A stretch of 64,000 nucleotides of DNA from Burkholderia cepacia (GTDB taxonomy: Bacteria; Pseudomonadota; Gammaproteobacteria; Burkholderiales; Burkholderiaceae). Shown one piece after another: positions 48,873-57,522 of the stretch (its first letter is position 1; each line of letters opens with the position of its first letter). The DNA is taken from NCBI RefSeq assembly GCF_001718835.1, contig NZ_CP013443.1:1364001-1428000 (forward strand), in the 5' to 3' direction. A program made the translations under genes and the position numbers. Under the pieces are notes generated by a model. The model was not told the origin of the DNA, ran no database searches, and saw only the letters and a program-made list of their open reading frames with translations.

Positions 48873-49394
48873 ATGAAGTTATCCAAGCTCGCCGCATGCG
48901 CACTGATCTTCACCGGCACCCTCACCAACGTGGCGCATTCCCGCGATTTGGACAAGAGCGACCCGGACCGCGCCCATATACTGGCAGCTGTTCACCAACT
49001 GAACGACCGCGAGCCGGACCTGAAGGACTATCGCTATTTTGTGGTCGATCTGGTCAAAGACCACGATGCCGCATTCTTATGCGTTGCATTGGCGGATAAG
49101 GACGGCGAGTTGGTGGTGACGGACGACCAGGCCGGGATCATGACGTTCGCGCTGGAGAAGCGCAACCTGCAATGGGTAGCGACCAAACTTGGTGGTGTGG
49201 GATTTGCTGTTGGCGCAAAGCCGGTGCAGTCGGATTGCAAGGTAGGCGGCCGTATCGTCAGCACACGCGACGATATCAATGCTGCGTTGAAGGCGACGGG
49301 ACATAAGCCATTGGCAACCGGCCAAGATTCTGGTCCGTTGGGGGCAATGTTGGGAGCAAGAATCCAGAAATGGAAAAGGGGTTACGGCAATTAA
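48873..49394 (+). CDS. Secreted hypothetical protein
   Basis: A 173-residue protein with a Sec signal (MKLSKLAACALIFTGTLTNV then AHS). The mature part begins 'RDLDKSDPDRAHILAAVHQL' and continues 'DLKDYRYFVVDLVKDHDAAF', a NTF2-like or nucleotide-modifying-effector-like look at best; no family is assigned. The frame is open upstream, but a signal peptide at 48873 fixes the start. Its last codons form the left arm of a hairpin terminator. Low G+C relative to the neighbourhood. Confidence 0.65.
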   Translation: MKLSKLAACALIFTGTLTNVAHSRDLDKSDPDRAHILAAVHQLNDREPDLKDYRYFVVDLVKDHDAAFLCVALADKDGELVVTDDQAGIMTFALEKRNLQWVATKLGGVGFAVGAKPVQSDCKVGGRIVSTRDDINAALKATGHKPLATGQDSGPLGAMLGARIQKWKRGYGN

Positions 49395-49404
49395 CCGTAA
49401 CCCC
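49378..49404. terminator. Hairpin between the secreted protein gene and tRNA-Pro
   Basis: A perfect 10-base-pair stem GGGGTTACGG / CCGTAACCCC with a seven-base loop that contains the stop codon of the upstream gene. It is followed by TTGATTCCTTT on the plus strand and lies just beyond the 3' end of the minus-strand tRNA, so it may serve both. Confidence 0.65.
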
Positions 49405-49414
49405 TTGATTCCTT

Positions 49415-49491
49415 TGGTCGGAGCGAAAGGATTCGAACCTTCGACCCTCTGATCCCAAATCAGATGCGCTACCAGGCTGCGCTACGCTCCG
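49415..49491 (-). tRNA. tRNA-Pro (anticodon UGG)
   Basis: On the minus strand the sequence CGGAGCGTAGCGCAGCCTGG starts a full cloverleaf. The acceptor stem is CGGAGCG / CGCTCCG, the anticodon arm CTGAT-TTTGGGA-ATCAG gives anticodon TGG, the T arm is GAAGG-TTCGAAT-CCTTT-like, the discriminator is A, and CCA is encoded. 77 bases with CCA. Confidence 0.95.
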
Positions 49492-49594
49492 ACGAGCCAA
49501 AGATTCTATCTTTGAATAGCGTGCCAGGTCAATCGCACGATGCATGTTCGAGTGCCGTGGTGGTGCAAACCCGTCACGCACCGCGGAGAAAACC

Positions 49595-50056
49595 ATGATG
49601 AACCTGATCCTGTGGCGCCACGCCGAAGCCGAAGACTACGCGACGAGCGATCTCGCGCGGCAGTTGACCGCCCGCGGCCGCAAGGACGCGCAGGCGATGG
49701 CCAAGTGGCTGCGTGGCCGGCTCGAGACGAACACCGTGATCCTCGCGAGCCCGGCGGCCCGCACCGTGCAGACCGTCGAGGCGCTGACCGACCAGTACCG
49801 GACGGTCGATGCGCTCGCGCCGGGCGGCAGCGTCGACGACGTGCTGGCGGCAGCCGGCTGGCCGGACGGCATCGCGCCGACGGTCGTGATCGTCGGCCAC
49901 CAGCCGACGCTCGGCAGCGTCGCCGCGCAACTGATCGCCGGCGGCGACGACAGCTGGAGCGTCAAGAAGGGCGGAATCGTGTGGCTCGCGAGCCGCACGC
50001 GTGACGGCAGCCGGCAGGCCGTGCTGCGGGCCGTCCTGACGCCCGATCTGGTTTGA
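49595..50056 (+). CDS. sixA: Phosphohistidine phosphatase SixA
   Basis: A 153-residue histidine phosphatase that removes phosphate from phosphohistidine, in E. coli on the nitrogen phosphotransferase protein NPr. The catalytic motif is 'LWRHAEAED' with His9, the second His in 'VIVGHQPTLGSVA', and Arg/Glu partners in 'SPAARTVQTVEAL'. The frame is open upstream, but a GGAGAAAACC ribosome binding site and MMNLILWRHAEAE mark the start; the second ATG is equally good. Confidence 0.88.
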   Translation: MMNLILWRHAEAEDYATSDLARQLTARGRKDAQAMAKWLRGRLETNTVILASPAARTVQTVEALTDQYRTVDALAPGGSVDDVLAAAGWPDGIAPTVVIVGHQPTLGSVAAQLIAGGDDSWSVKKGGIVWLASRTRDGSRQAVLRAVLTPDLV

Positions 50057-50205
50057 AGGGTTTCGTCATACGGTTTCGCAAGCTTTCTGCTAAAGTCAAT
50101 TCGGCGACACGTCATTGAAAGGACACGGTCGTGCCACATAACGGTCACGGCCGATTACTACATTGGCGGGCATGTCGTCCTATTCCTTACGATCAGGAAA
50201 GCCTA

Positions 50206-51012
50206 ATGCGAGAACTGCCGACGCCTACGCTCCCTTTTGCCTCGCTGCCCCTCGACACGTCGCGGCGCCACCTGCCGCGCGCTGCTGAAACCGTCACATC
50301 GGAGTATCGCCTGCGCGCCGCGTGGGCGCGTACGGAAGACGAACTGCGCGAAGCCCAGCGCCTGCGTTACAGCGTGTTCGCCGAAGAGATGGGCGCGCAG
50401 GTCAGCGGCCCCTCCGGTCTCGACGTCGATCCGTTCGATGCGTACTGCGACCACCTGCTGGTTCGCGATCTCGACACCCTGAAGGTCGTCGGCACGTATC
50501 GCGTGCTGCCGCCGCACCAGGCGGCGCGTGTCGGCCGCCTGTACGCCGAGGGCGAATTCGACCTGTCGCGTCTTACGCACCTGCGCGGCAAGATGGTCGA
50601 GGTCGGCCGCTCGTGCGTGCACAGCGACTACCGCAGCGGTGCCGTCATCATGGCGCTGTGGGGCGGCCTTGGCACGTACATGATGCAGAACGGTTACGAG
50701 ACGATGCTCGGCTGCGCGAGCGTGTCGATGGCCGACGGCGGTCACTATGCGGCGAACCTGTACCAGTCGCTGCCGGCCAGCGCACTGACCGACCCCGAGT
50801 ATCGTGCGTTCCCGCATACGGCCCTGCCGGTCGACGAATTGCAGACGGGCACCGTCGTGGCGCCGCCGCCGCTGATCAAGGGTTACCTGCGTCTCGGCGC
50901 GAAGATCTGCGGTGCGCCGGCCTGGGATCCCGACTTCAACTGCGCGGATTTCCTGACGCTGTTCCGTTTGTCCGACATCAACGCGCGCTACGCCCGCCAC
51001 TTCCTGGGCTGA
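50206..51012 (+). CDS. olsB: L-ornithine N(alpha)-acyltransferase (ornithine lipid synthesis)
   Basis: A 268-residue GNAT-fold acyltransferase of the OlsB family, which moves a 3-hydroxyacyl chain from ACP to ornithine to give lyso-ornithine lipid, a membrane lipid made under phosphate limitation in many bacteria. Features are 'EAQRLRYSVFAEEMGAQV', 'GLDVDPFDAYCDHLLVRD', 'MVEVGRSCVHSDYRSGAVI' and 'LGCASVSMADGGHYAANLY'. ATG 50206 is the likely start; the frame is open to 50131. An extended -10 (TGC-TAAAGT) lies at 50088-50096. No Pho box is seen. Confidence 0.9.
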   Translation: MRELPTPTLPFASLPLDTSRRHLPRAAETVTSEYRLRAAWARTEDELREAQRLRYSVFAEEMGAQVSGPSGLDVDPFDAYCDHLLVRDLDTLKVVGTYRVLPPHQAARVGRLYAEGEFDLSRLTHLRGKMVEVGRSCVHSDYRSGAVIMALWGGLGTYMMQNGYETMLGCASVSMADGGHYAANLYQSLPASALTDPEYRAFPHTALPVDELQTGTVVAPPPLIKGYLRLGAKICGAPAWDPDFNCADFLTLFRLSDINARYARHFLG

Positions 51013-51051
51013 GCATCGATCGACGTGCGCCCGCGCGGCGGGCGCACGCAT

Positions 51052-51090
51052 GAACGCCGCCGGCGGCAGACCGCACGGCGGCGTTCGTTT
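51052..51090 (+). terminator. Terminator after olsB
   Basis: GAACGCCGCC (51052-51061) pairs with GGCGGCGTTC (51077-51086), followed by GTTTG. The T-run is short. Confidence 0.6.
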
Positions 51091-51235
51091 GTCCGCTTGT
51101 TCTTTCAGCGAAAGTGACGGCGAGTCCGGCTCCCCATCGTTTGGCGCGACACAGCGCACCCTCCATGCCCAAACGGCACGGTGCAGGACGACCTCGCTTG
51201 CGCGCAGGTCGAGACGGGAACGGCGGCGGGACGGC

Positions 51236-51406
51236 TTAGTGCTTGCGCCGCCAGTCGAGCAGGTGGTGTTCGGCCATCCAGTGATGGATGATCCCTTCGC
51301 CGCCATGGCTGCGCTTGTATTCGCGCGACTCGAAGAACGACAGGGCGGCAAACACCATCAGGCCGATGAACAGACCGATCAGGCCGGCAATTTCCTCAGA
51401 CGACAT
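51236..51406 (-). CDS. Small single-helix membrane protein
   Basis: A 56-residue protein with a helix at about residues 6-23 (IAGLIGLFIGLMVFAALSFF) and a basic, His-rich tail 'HHWMAEHHLLDWRRKH'. AAGGAGG lies five bases before the ATG, an unusually strong ribosome binding site that supports the start at 51406. The function is unknown. It stands alone on the minus strand. Confidence 0.7.
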   Translation of the reverse strand: MSSEEIAGLIGLFIGLMVFAALSFFESREYKRSHGGEGIIHHWMAEHHLLDWRRKH

Positions 51407-51544
51407 GGCAGCCTCCTTTCCACGGCACAGCGCCATGCGTACATAGTAGGACATGCGCGTCGCCACTTCGAAGGCGGAAATCCGTTAGACTCGGCCCGAC
51501 CCGAGCGCGCCGCAGGCGCGCGTTCCTTTCCGGAGCAAGACCTG

Positions 51545-51718
51545 ATGACCCGTTTCATGCTGGCCGTGCTGGCCGCATCGATCCTCGCCGGCTGCGCGAG
51601 CGACCCCCGCCAGGCCCGCCGCGGCCACCCGCCGGAAGATCCGGCCGACTATCACGGCGTGCCGACCGACATGACGCCGCCGACGATGCTGGCCGAGCCG
51701 CCGTCCGCCACGCAGTAA
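51545..51718 (+). CDS. Small lipoprotein
   Basis: A 57-residue lipoprotein. The signal and lipobox are 'FMLAVLAASILAGCAS'; the rest is a short, Pro-rich mature chain 'DPADYHGVPTDMTPPTMLAE'. CCGGAGC precedes the ATG. The function is unknown. It converges on the MATE gene, with three bases between the stops. Confidence 0.65.
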   Translation: MTRFMLAVLAASILAGCASDPRQARRGHPPEDPADYHGVPTDMTPPTMLAEPPSATQ

Positions 51719-51721
51719 CGC

Positions 51722-53101
51722 CTATGCGGCGGATGTCGGCGCCGCCCGCGCGTCGCCGCCGATCCGCGCCGACAAGCCGGGCAGGTAGCGTGCCAGCGTC
51801 GCGCCGCGCGCGGCCATGAACAGCAGCAGCGCGAACCAGAGGCCGTGATTGCCGAACGGGCCGACGAGGGTGAGCGCGGCGGCCGCGAACACCGCGAACG
51901 ACACGACCATCGCGCGCAGCAGCGCGCGGGTCTGCGTCGCGCCGATGAAGACGCCGTCGAGCAGGAAGCCCCAGACCGACACGATCGGCGAAATCGCGGC
52001 CCACGGCAGGTAGCGATCCGCAACCGCGCGGATCGTCGCCTGGTCGGTCAGGCGCGCGACGATCCAGCCGCCGGCGGCCCAGTACACGAGCGCGAACAGC
52101 AGCGCGCCGAGCGCCGACCAGAGCAGGGTCACGCGCACGGCCTGCCGGAAGGCGCCGCGGTCGCGTGCGCCGGCCGCCGCGCCGACGAGTGCCTCGGCCG
52201 CATGCGCGAAACCGTCGAGGCCGTACGCCATGAACGTCTGGAAATTCAGCAGCAGCGCGTTTGCCGCGAGCGTCGCATCGCCTTGTTTCGCACCGAGGTG
52301 CGCGAACCAGCCGAATGCGCCGAGCAGGCACAAAGTGCGCAGGAAGATGTCGCGATTCAATGCGACGAGGCGCATGAGCGCGGCGCGATCGACGAGCGCG
52401 CGCGCCGCGAGCGCCGGCAGGCCGCGCGGCCGTAGCCGCCACAGCATCCATGCGCCGAGCGCGAAGCCGCATGCGTCGGCCGTGGCCGTCGCGGCGCCGA
52501 TGCCGGCAATGCCCCAGCCGAAGCCGTACACGTAGAGCAGCACGGCGCCGATGTTGACCGCATTGATGAACACCTGCGCGACGAGCGCGAGCCGCACGCG
52601 CTGCATACCGAGCAGGTAGCCGAGCACCACGTAGTTCGCGAGCGCGAACGGTGCGCTCCAGATCCGCGCGTGGCTGTAGGACAGCGCCGTCGCCCGGACG
52701 GCCTCGCTGCCGCCGAGCGCCGACAGCGCGAACGACAGCAGCGGCACCTGCAGCGCCAGCACCGTGGCGCCGAGCGCGAACGCGACGATCAGCGCGCGCA
52801 GTACGTTCAGGCGGATCCCGGCGGCGTCGCCGGCCCCGTGCGCCTGCGCGACGAGACCGGTCGTCCCCATCCGCAGGAAACCGAATCCCCAGAACACGAA
52901 ATTGAAGAACAGCCCGCCGAGCGCGACGCCGCCGAGATACTGCGCGCCGTCGAGGTGGCCGGCGACGGCCGTGTCGACGGCGCCGAGGATCGGCTGCGTC
53001 AGGTTCGCCAGGACGATCGGAAACGCGAGCGCGAGGACGCGCTGATGCGACACATCGGTCGGGTGCGCGCCGGCCGCGGGCGACAAGGCGGATTCGGACA
53101 T
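51722..53101 (-). CDS. MATE-family multidrug/cation efflux protein (DinF-like)
   Basis: A 459-residue, 12-helix transporter of the MATE family, DinF/NorM branch. The N-terminal run 'QRVLALAFPIVLANLTQPIL' and 'GAVDTAVAGHLDGAQYLGGV' is diagnostic, followed by the second repeat around residue 240 ('LNRDIFLRTLCLLGAFGWFA'). The substrates are not predictable. The start at 53101 (MSESALSPAAG) follows the DUF2288 gene by ten bases, which suggests cotranscription. Confidence 0.88.
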   Translation of the reverse strand: MSESALSPAAGAHPTDVSHQRVLALAFPIVLANLTQPILGAVDTAVAGHLDGAQYLGGVALGGLFFNFVFWGFGFLRMGTTGLVAQAHGAGDAAGIRLNVLRALIVAFALGATVLALQVPLLSFALSALGGSEAVRATALSYSHARIWSAPFALANYVVLGYLLGMQRVRLALVAQVFINAVNIGAVLLYVYGFGWGIAGIGAATATADACGFALGAWMLWRLRPRGLPALAARALVDRAALMRLVALNRDIFLRTLCLLGAFGWFAHLGAKQGDATLAANALLLNFQTFMAYGLDGFAHAAEALVGAAAGARDRGAFRQAVRVTLLWSALGALLFALVYWAAGGWIVARLTDQATIRAVADRYLPWAAISPIVSVWGFLLDGVFIGATQTRALLRAMVVSFAVFAAAALTLVGPFGNHGLWFALLLFMAARGATLARYLPGLSARIGGDARAAPTSAA

Positions 53102-53111
53102 GGGGGACGCG

Positions 53112-53435
53112 TCAGGCGCGTTCCTGCACGCAGACCCACGGCGAGACGACGACCGCCCACAGCTCCGGGTTGCGCGCCGCGTAGTCCTGTGCGGTGTCCG
53201 CCTCCATGCGGGCGACGTGGCCGGCGGCAAGCCAGCGGGTGACCTGTTCCTTGTCGTCGCTGGCGATCGCCTCGGCGACGCTGACGAGATCGAGGTCGCG
53301 CGCTACGGATAGCAGCTTGCCCTGTGCGAAGAAGCGTTCGAGATCGCACCAGTCGATCTTGGCGGTTTCGCCGAGGAGTTTGGCGTAGAGCGGGCTGTGC
53401 GACGCGCCCGCAGCGGATTCGTGTTCGGAGGACAT
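53112..53435 (-). CDS. DUF2288 domain protein
   Basis: A 107-residue cytoplasmic protein. 'YAKLLGETAKIDWCDLERFF' followed by 'AQGKLLSVARDLDLVSVAEA' is the DUF2288 core; the function is unknown. ATG 53435 is taken, an upstream ATG four codons earlier being possible. It is first in a two-gene unit with the MATE gene. Confidence 0.8.
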   Translation of the reverse strand: MSSEHESAAGASHSPLYAKLLGETAKIDWCDLERFFAQGKLLSVARDLDLVSVAEAIASDDKEQVTRWLAAGHVARMEADTAQDYAARNPELWAVVVSPWVCVQERA

Positions 53436-53488
53436 GGATTTCTGCAAAAAACTGCGTGTGCGCCACTATAAACCATCCGGTCGCGGGC

Positions 53489-55108
53489 TCACGCGTCGCG
53501 CAGCGCGCGGCGCACGATCTTGCCGGTCGCGGTCATCGGCAGGTTGTCGACGAATGCGATCGCGCGTGGATACTCGTGCGCGGCGAGGCGCGTGCGCACG
53601 TGCGCCTGCAGCGCCTGCACGAGCGCGTCGCCCCCCGTGTGACCGGGATTCAGCACGACGAACGCCTTGACGATCTCGGTGCGCGTCGCGTCGGGTACGC
53701 CGACCACGGCCGCCATCCGCACCGCCGGATGCGTGAGCAGGCAGTCCTCGATCGGGCCCGGGCCGATCCGGTAGCCGGCGCTCGTGATCACGTCGTCGTC
53801 GCGGCCGACGAAGCGGACGAAACCGTCGGCGTCGATCGTGCCTGTATCGCCGGTGAGCAGGTAGTCGCCCGCGAACTTGTCGCGGGTCGCGTCGGCGTTG
53901 CGCCAGTATCCGAGGAACATCACCGGATCGGGGCGGCGCACCGCGATGCGCCCTTCGACGCCGGGCGGCAGCGGCGTGCCGTCGGCGTCGACGATCGCGA
54001 CCGCATGGCCGGGTACCGCCTTGCCGATTGCGCCAGGCTGCGCATCGAACAGCGCCGCGCACGACGACAGCACCATGTTGCACTCGGTTTGCCCGTAGAA
54101 CTCGTTGATCGTCACGCCGAGCGCGTCGCGTCCCCAGGCCGTCAGTTCGGTGCCGAGCGTCTCTCCGCCGCTCGCGACCGATTTCAGCGACAGCGTGTAG
54201 CGTTCGCGCGGCGCCGGGACGGTGCGCATCAGCTTCAGCGCGGTAGGCGGCAGGAACGCGTGGGTGACGCCGTGCCGGGCCATCAGCGCGAACGCGGCGT
54301 CGCCGTCGAATTTCTCGAAGCGGCGGGCGAGCACGGGCACGCCGTGATGCCATGACGGCAGCAGCACGTCGAGCAGGCCGCCGATCCATGCCCAGTCGGC
54401 GGGTGTCCAGAACAGGCGCGCGTCGCGCGGGAAGCACTGCTGCGACATTTCGACGCCCGGCAGGTGGCCCGGCAGCACGCGATGGGCATGCAGCGCGCCT
54501 TTCGGCTTGCCCGTCGTGCCGGACGTATAGATGATGAGCGCCGGATCGTCGGCGGCCGTATCGGCCGGCACGAAATCGGGCGTTTCGGCGGCGAGCGCCG
54601 CGTCGTAGCGCAGCACGCAGGGAGACTCGGGCGCATCGTCGCCGATGCAGTAGAGCGTCCGCAGTGCCGGCAGCTGCGCGCGCAGCGGGGCGATTTTCGC
54701 GTAGCCGGGCGCATCGGTAACGAGCGCGGCCGCCTCGCTGTTCGCGAGCCGGTATTCGAGCGCATCGGCGCCGAACAACGTGAACAGCGGCACCGCGATG
54801 GCGCCGAGCTTGTACGCGGCGAGGTGCGCGATGGCCGTTTCCGGGCCCTGCGCGAGAAAGATGCCGATGCGGTCGCCGCGCCGCAGGCCGGCGCGCACGA
54901 AGCTGTTCGCGAGCCGGTTAGAGGCATCCCTCAGGTCGTCGAACGTGATGCGGGACACGTCGCCTTGCGCCGTTTCGTGGATCAGCGCGAGGCGTCCGCT
55001 GCCGTCCGCCCATTTGTCGCAGACGTCCACACCGATGTTGTAGCGGGCCGGAACGTCCCACGCGAAGCGGGAGAGCAGGTCGTCGTAGCGGTCGGTGGCG
55101 GGCAGCAT
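53489..55108 (-). CDS. Acyl-CoA synthetase (AMP-forming)
   Basis: A 539-residue ANL-superfamily ligase, close to medium-chain acyl-CoA synthetases. Motifs are A3 'ALIIYTSGTTGKPKGALHAH', 'FWTPADWAWIGGLLDVLLPS', A5 'INEFYGQTECNMVLSS', A7 'YLLTGDTGTIDADGFVRFVG', and the A10 Lys in 'PMTATGKIVRRALR'. It makes an acyl-CoA from a carboxylic acid, ATP and CoA; the acid is not known. MLPATDRYDDLLSRF is taken as the start. It stands alone on the minus strand. Confidence 0.88.
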   Translation of the reverse strand: MLPATDRYDDLLSRFAWDVPARYNIGVDVCDKWADGSGRLALIHETAQGDVSRITFDDLRDASNRLANSFVRAGLRRGDRIGIFLAQGPETAIAHLAAYKLGAIAVPLFTLFGADALEYRLANSEAAALVTDAPGYAKIAPLRAQLPALRTLYCIGDDAPESPCVLRYDAALAAETPDFVPADTAADDPALIIYTSGTTGKPKGALHAHRVLPGHLPGVEMSQQCFPRDARLFWTPADWAWIGGLLDVLLPSWHHGVPVLARRFEKFDGDAAFALMARHGVTHAFLPPTALKLMRTVPAPRERYTLSLKSVASGGETLGTELTAWGRDALGVTINEFYGQTECNMVLSSCAALFDAQPGAIGKAVPGHAVAIVDADGTPLPPGVEGRIAVRRPDPVMFLGYWRNADATRDKFAGDYLLTGDTGTIDADGFVRFVGRDDDVITSAGYRIGPGPIEDCLLTHPAVRMAAVVGVPDATRTEIVKAFVVLNPGHTGGDALVQALQAHVRTRLAAHEYPRAIAFVDNLPMTATGKIVRRALRDA

Positions 55109-55279
55109 CGCGGTGTCTCCGTGGCGCGGATCGTGACGGCCGGGGGGCGGACTTGCACCGGCCTTCATGCGTCCTGGATCACACTGTAAGCGATCTTCGG
55201 GACGATGCCGATTCGCCCGGCATGCGCAGCTCAGTGCACGATTCCGCAATGACGCATAAGATCGCTGCTGATACTTGTC

Positions 55280-55417
55280 ATGACCATGGATTTGCTTCTG
55301 ATAGCTGCGGGGTTCAGCCTGATCGGAATCGGCGTGCTGGTAGCGTTCGCTCGTCGCGTCGATCCGTTGTCCGGCCACTTGTCCGGTCGCGTGTTCGACC
55401 GGCTGCGCAAGCGCTGA
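55280..55417 (+). CDS. Possible small single-helix membrane protein
   Basis: A 45-residue reading frame, MTMDLLLIAAGFSLIGIGVL, with a hydrophobic helix at about 4-23 followed by a basic tail (DRLRKR). No ribosome binding site is seen, so the support is only the amphipathic pattern and position. A second ATG lies two codons in. Confidence 0.35.
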   Translation: MTMDLLLIAAGFSLIGIGVLVAFARRVDPLSGHLSGRVFDRLRKR

Positions 55418-55485
55418 TTCGTCCCTTCCCGAACATGCACGTGCCCGACCGCACCTGATGCGCGCCGGCGCTGGCGGTCGCGCCG

Positions 55486-56193
55486 TCAGCGCGCCGGCAG
55501 GTAGCGTGACGGGTCGATCGACCGGCCGCCGTAGCGCAACTCGAAATGCAGCGCGACGCGATCGCTGTCGCTGTTGCCCATCTCGGCGATCGATTGCCCC
55601 TGCGTGACCGACTGGCCTTCCTTCACCAGCAGCGCACGGTTGTGTGCGTAGGCGGTCAGGTAGTCGGCATTGTGCTTGAGGATGATCAGGTTGCCGTAGC
55701 CGCGCAGCCCGTTACCCGCGTAAACCACCACACCCGGCGCGGCCGCGACCACCGGCGTGCCCGGCGAGTTCGCGATGTCGATACCCTTCGATTTCGAGCC
55801 GTCGAACGTGCGGACCACGTTGCCGGCCGCGGGCCAGACCAGCGCGATGCTCGTGGCCGGCTTCACGGCCGATTGGGCCGGTGCGGACGGTGCGGACGGT
55901 GCAGGGCGGCTGCGTCCCGCGCTGCCGGTGCCGACGCTCGCCGACGACGATGTCGTCGTGCCGGGCGGCGGCGCGACGCGCAGCACCTGGCCGACTTCGA
56001 TTGCATCGGGGTTCGTCATCTGGTTCCAGCGCACGATGTTCGATACCGACGTGCGGTTGTCGCGCGCGATCTTGTAGAGCGTATCGCCGCGCTCGACGCG
56101 ATAGAACCCGGGGCCGACGGGCGCGGAGCCGCACGCGACGAGCAGGGCGGCGCAGGCGGCTGCGAAGAGTCGCTTCGTTGTTGTTCCGAACAT
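55486..56193 (-). CDS. NlpD-like LysM/M23 lipoprotein with a degenerate peptidase site
   Basis: A 235-residue lipoprotein (lipobox LLVAC). A LysM domain follows at about 30-75 ('FYRVERGDTLYKIARDNRTS'), then a Ser/Pro-rich linker, then an M23-fold domain at 120-235. The metal-binding His of 'HxxxD' is replaced in 'SKSKGIDIANSPG', and the second motif reads 'ALHFELRYGG' instead of HLHFE. Such degenerate LytM domains activate amidases (AmiA/B/C) rather than cut peptidoglycan themselves, as for NlpD and EnvC. It is not beside rpoS here. Confidence 0.85.
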   Translation of the reverse strand: MFGTTTKRLFAAACAALLVACGSAPVGPGFYRVERGDTLYKIARDNRTSVSNIVRWNQMTNPDAIEVGQVLRVAPPPGTTTSSSASVGTGSAGRSRPAPSAPSAPAQSAVKPATSIALVWPAAGNVVRTFDGSKSKGIDIANSPGTPVVAAAPGVVVYAGNGLRGYGNLIILKHNADYLTAYAHNRALLVKEGQSVTQGQSIAEMGNSDSDRVALHFELRYGGRSIDPSRYLPAR

Positions 56194-56314
56194 TGAACCT
56201 CGCAAGACCCTGCCGCTCATGATGCGGCAGGCAACACAAAACGTCCGATTTTAACGGGTTCGACCCGCGCACCGCAGTTTGGCGCCGCCGGGCATCCGTT
56301 CGGTGCGCGAAATG

Positions 56315-57226
56315 TCAGGCCGCAAGCGGGCTGACGCGAATCCGCAGCGTGGCCGTTTCGGTCGCGCCCGGCGCGAGCATGCGCAGCCCGAGGCCGTTGT
56401 GGATCGCGTCCGGCAGGCCGAGCCACGGTTCGACGCAATAGAAGTCGGAATCCGGCTTTTCGGTCCAGGTCGTGACCGCGTACCACGGGATCGAGCCCGG
56501 CACGTCGAGCACGATCTCGATCGTGCGGCGCCGGCCCGGCATCACGATGCGCACCGGCGTGGCCGGCACGCCGTCGAGGCAGTGGAAGCGGTCGTGAATG
56601 CGCGCGTCGTCGAGCGCGTAGCGCGCTTCGCCGGGCTCTGGCGCGCTGATGGCGCCGTCGGGGCGCTGTTCGCGCCGATGCGTGGGCGGCAGTTCGAGCG
56701 TGGTTTCGGCGCGCTCGCCATGCGGCAGCGCGAAATAGAAATGGTGACCGGCGTAGTAGGGCAGCGGCGTGTCGCCGCGATTGGTCGTCGTCAGCGCGAC
56801 TTCGAGCGTGTGCGAGTCGGCCAGCCGGTAGGTCGTTTCGAACCGGAAATCGAACGGGTAGCCCGCCTTGAGCGCGTCGGTCGCGCCGAGCGTCATCGAT
56901 AACGCGGCGCCGTCGGCCGACGGTTGCGCGGCGAACGGCAGGTCGCGCGCGAAGCCGTGCATCGGCAGGTCGCGCACCACACCGGCGGCGTCGCGCCAGC
57001 GGCCGAGCTCGCCGTCGACGCGGTGACGGCCGAGGAACGGGAACAGCAGCGGGTTGCCGCCGCGCACGCGCGCGAGGTTGCTCCAGTCGGCCGTTTCCGG
57101 CCAGAAGATGACCGGTTCGCCGTCGACATCCCATGACAGCAGGCGGCCGCCGAATTGCGGAGCGACCCGGACGAGCGACGGGCCGGCGTGAAGTTCGTGA
57201 ATGTCGTGTTGCTGGAAGGTCGGCAT
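56315..57226 (-). CDS. Aldose 1-epimerase family protein
   Basis: A 303-residue galactose-mutarotase-fold protein. The family core is visible in 'RGGNPLLFPFLGRHRV', the catalytic-region His in 'PYYAGHHFYFALPHGE', and the C-terminal Glu in 'CVEPWLGLPDAIHNGL'. It may interconvert sugar anomers or act on sugar-phosphate epimers (YeaD-like). The fold is clear; the substrate is not. Confidence 0.85.
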   Translation of the reverse strand: MPTFQQHDIHELHAGPSLVRVAPQFGGRLLSWDVDGEPVIFWPETADWSNLARVRGGNPLLFPFLGRHRVDGELGRWRDAAGVVRDLPMHGFARDLPFAAQPSADGAALSMTLGATDALKAGYPFDFRFETTYRLADSHTLEVALTTTNRGDTPLPYYAGHHFYFALPHGERAETTLELPPTHRREQRPDGAISAPEPGEARYALDDARIHDRFHCLDGVPATPVRIVMPGRRRTIEIVLDVPGSIPWYAVTTWTEKPDSDFYCVEPWLGLPDAIHNGLGLRMLAPGATETATLRIRVSPLAA

Positions 57227-57410
57227 GGCGAATCGGGAGTGGACGGGGTTGGAAGACGGCCTGCCGCAGGGCGGCGCGCTCCATTATCGGGCCGTGGCGG
57301 CTCGGGGAAAACCCTTCTCGGGAAATCGCGAGCTTTGCAATTTGTAATGCGTCTGGATAATGGCCTGAACCGGTCAGGTTGCCGGGTCATGACACTTCGT
57401 GGAGGGGGCC

Positions 57411-57497
57411 ATGGATCTGGCAATGGCAATGGGACTCGCACTGTTCGGCATGTTCACGGGCAGCACGGTATTATTTTTCTATCAGCTCGGCCGCTGA
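57411..57497 (+). CDS. Candidate 28-residue membrane peptide
   Basis: The frame MDLAMAMGLALFGMFTGSTV plus eight residues (LFFYQLGR) is hydrophobic throughout with a C-terminal Arg. GGAGGGGG lies four bases before the ATG, a promoter-like element lies 50 bases upstream and a strong terminator follows 26 bases after the stop, so it has all parts of an independent gene. It resembles single-helix regulatory peptides such as small accessory subunits; the partner is unknown. A noncoding RNA role is an alternative. Confidence 0.55.
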   Translation: MDLAMAMGLALFGMFTGSTVLFFYQLGR

Positions 57498-57522
57498 CGG
57501 CAATTCCTGCCGAAATCGAAAG

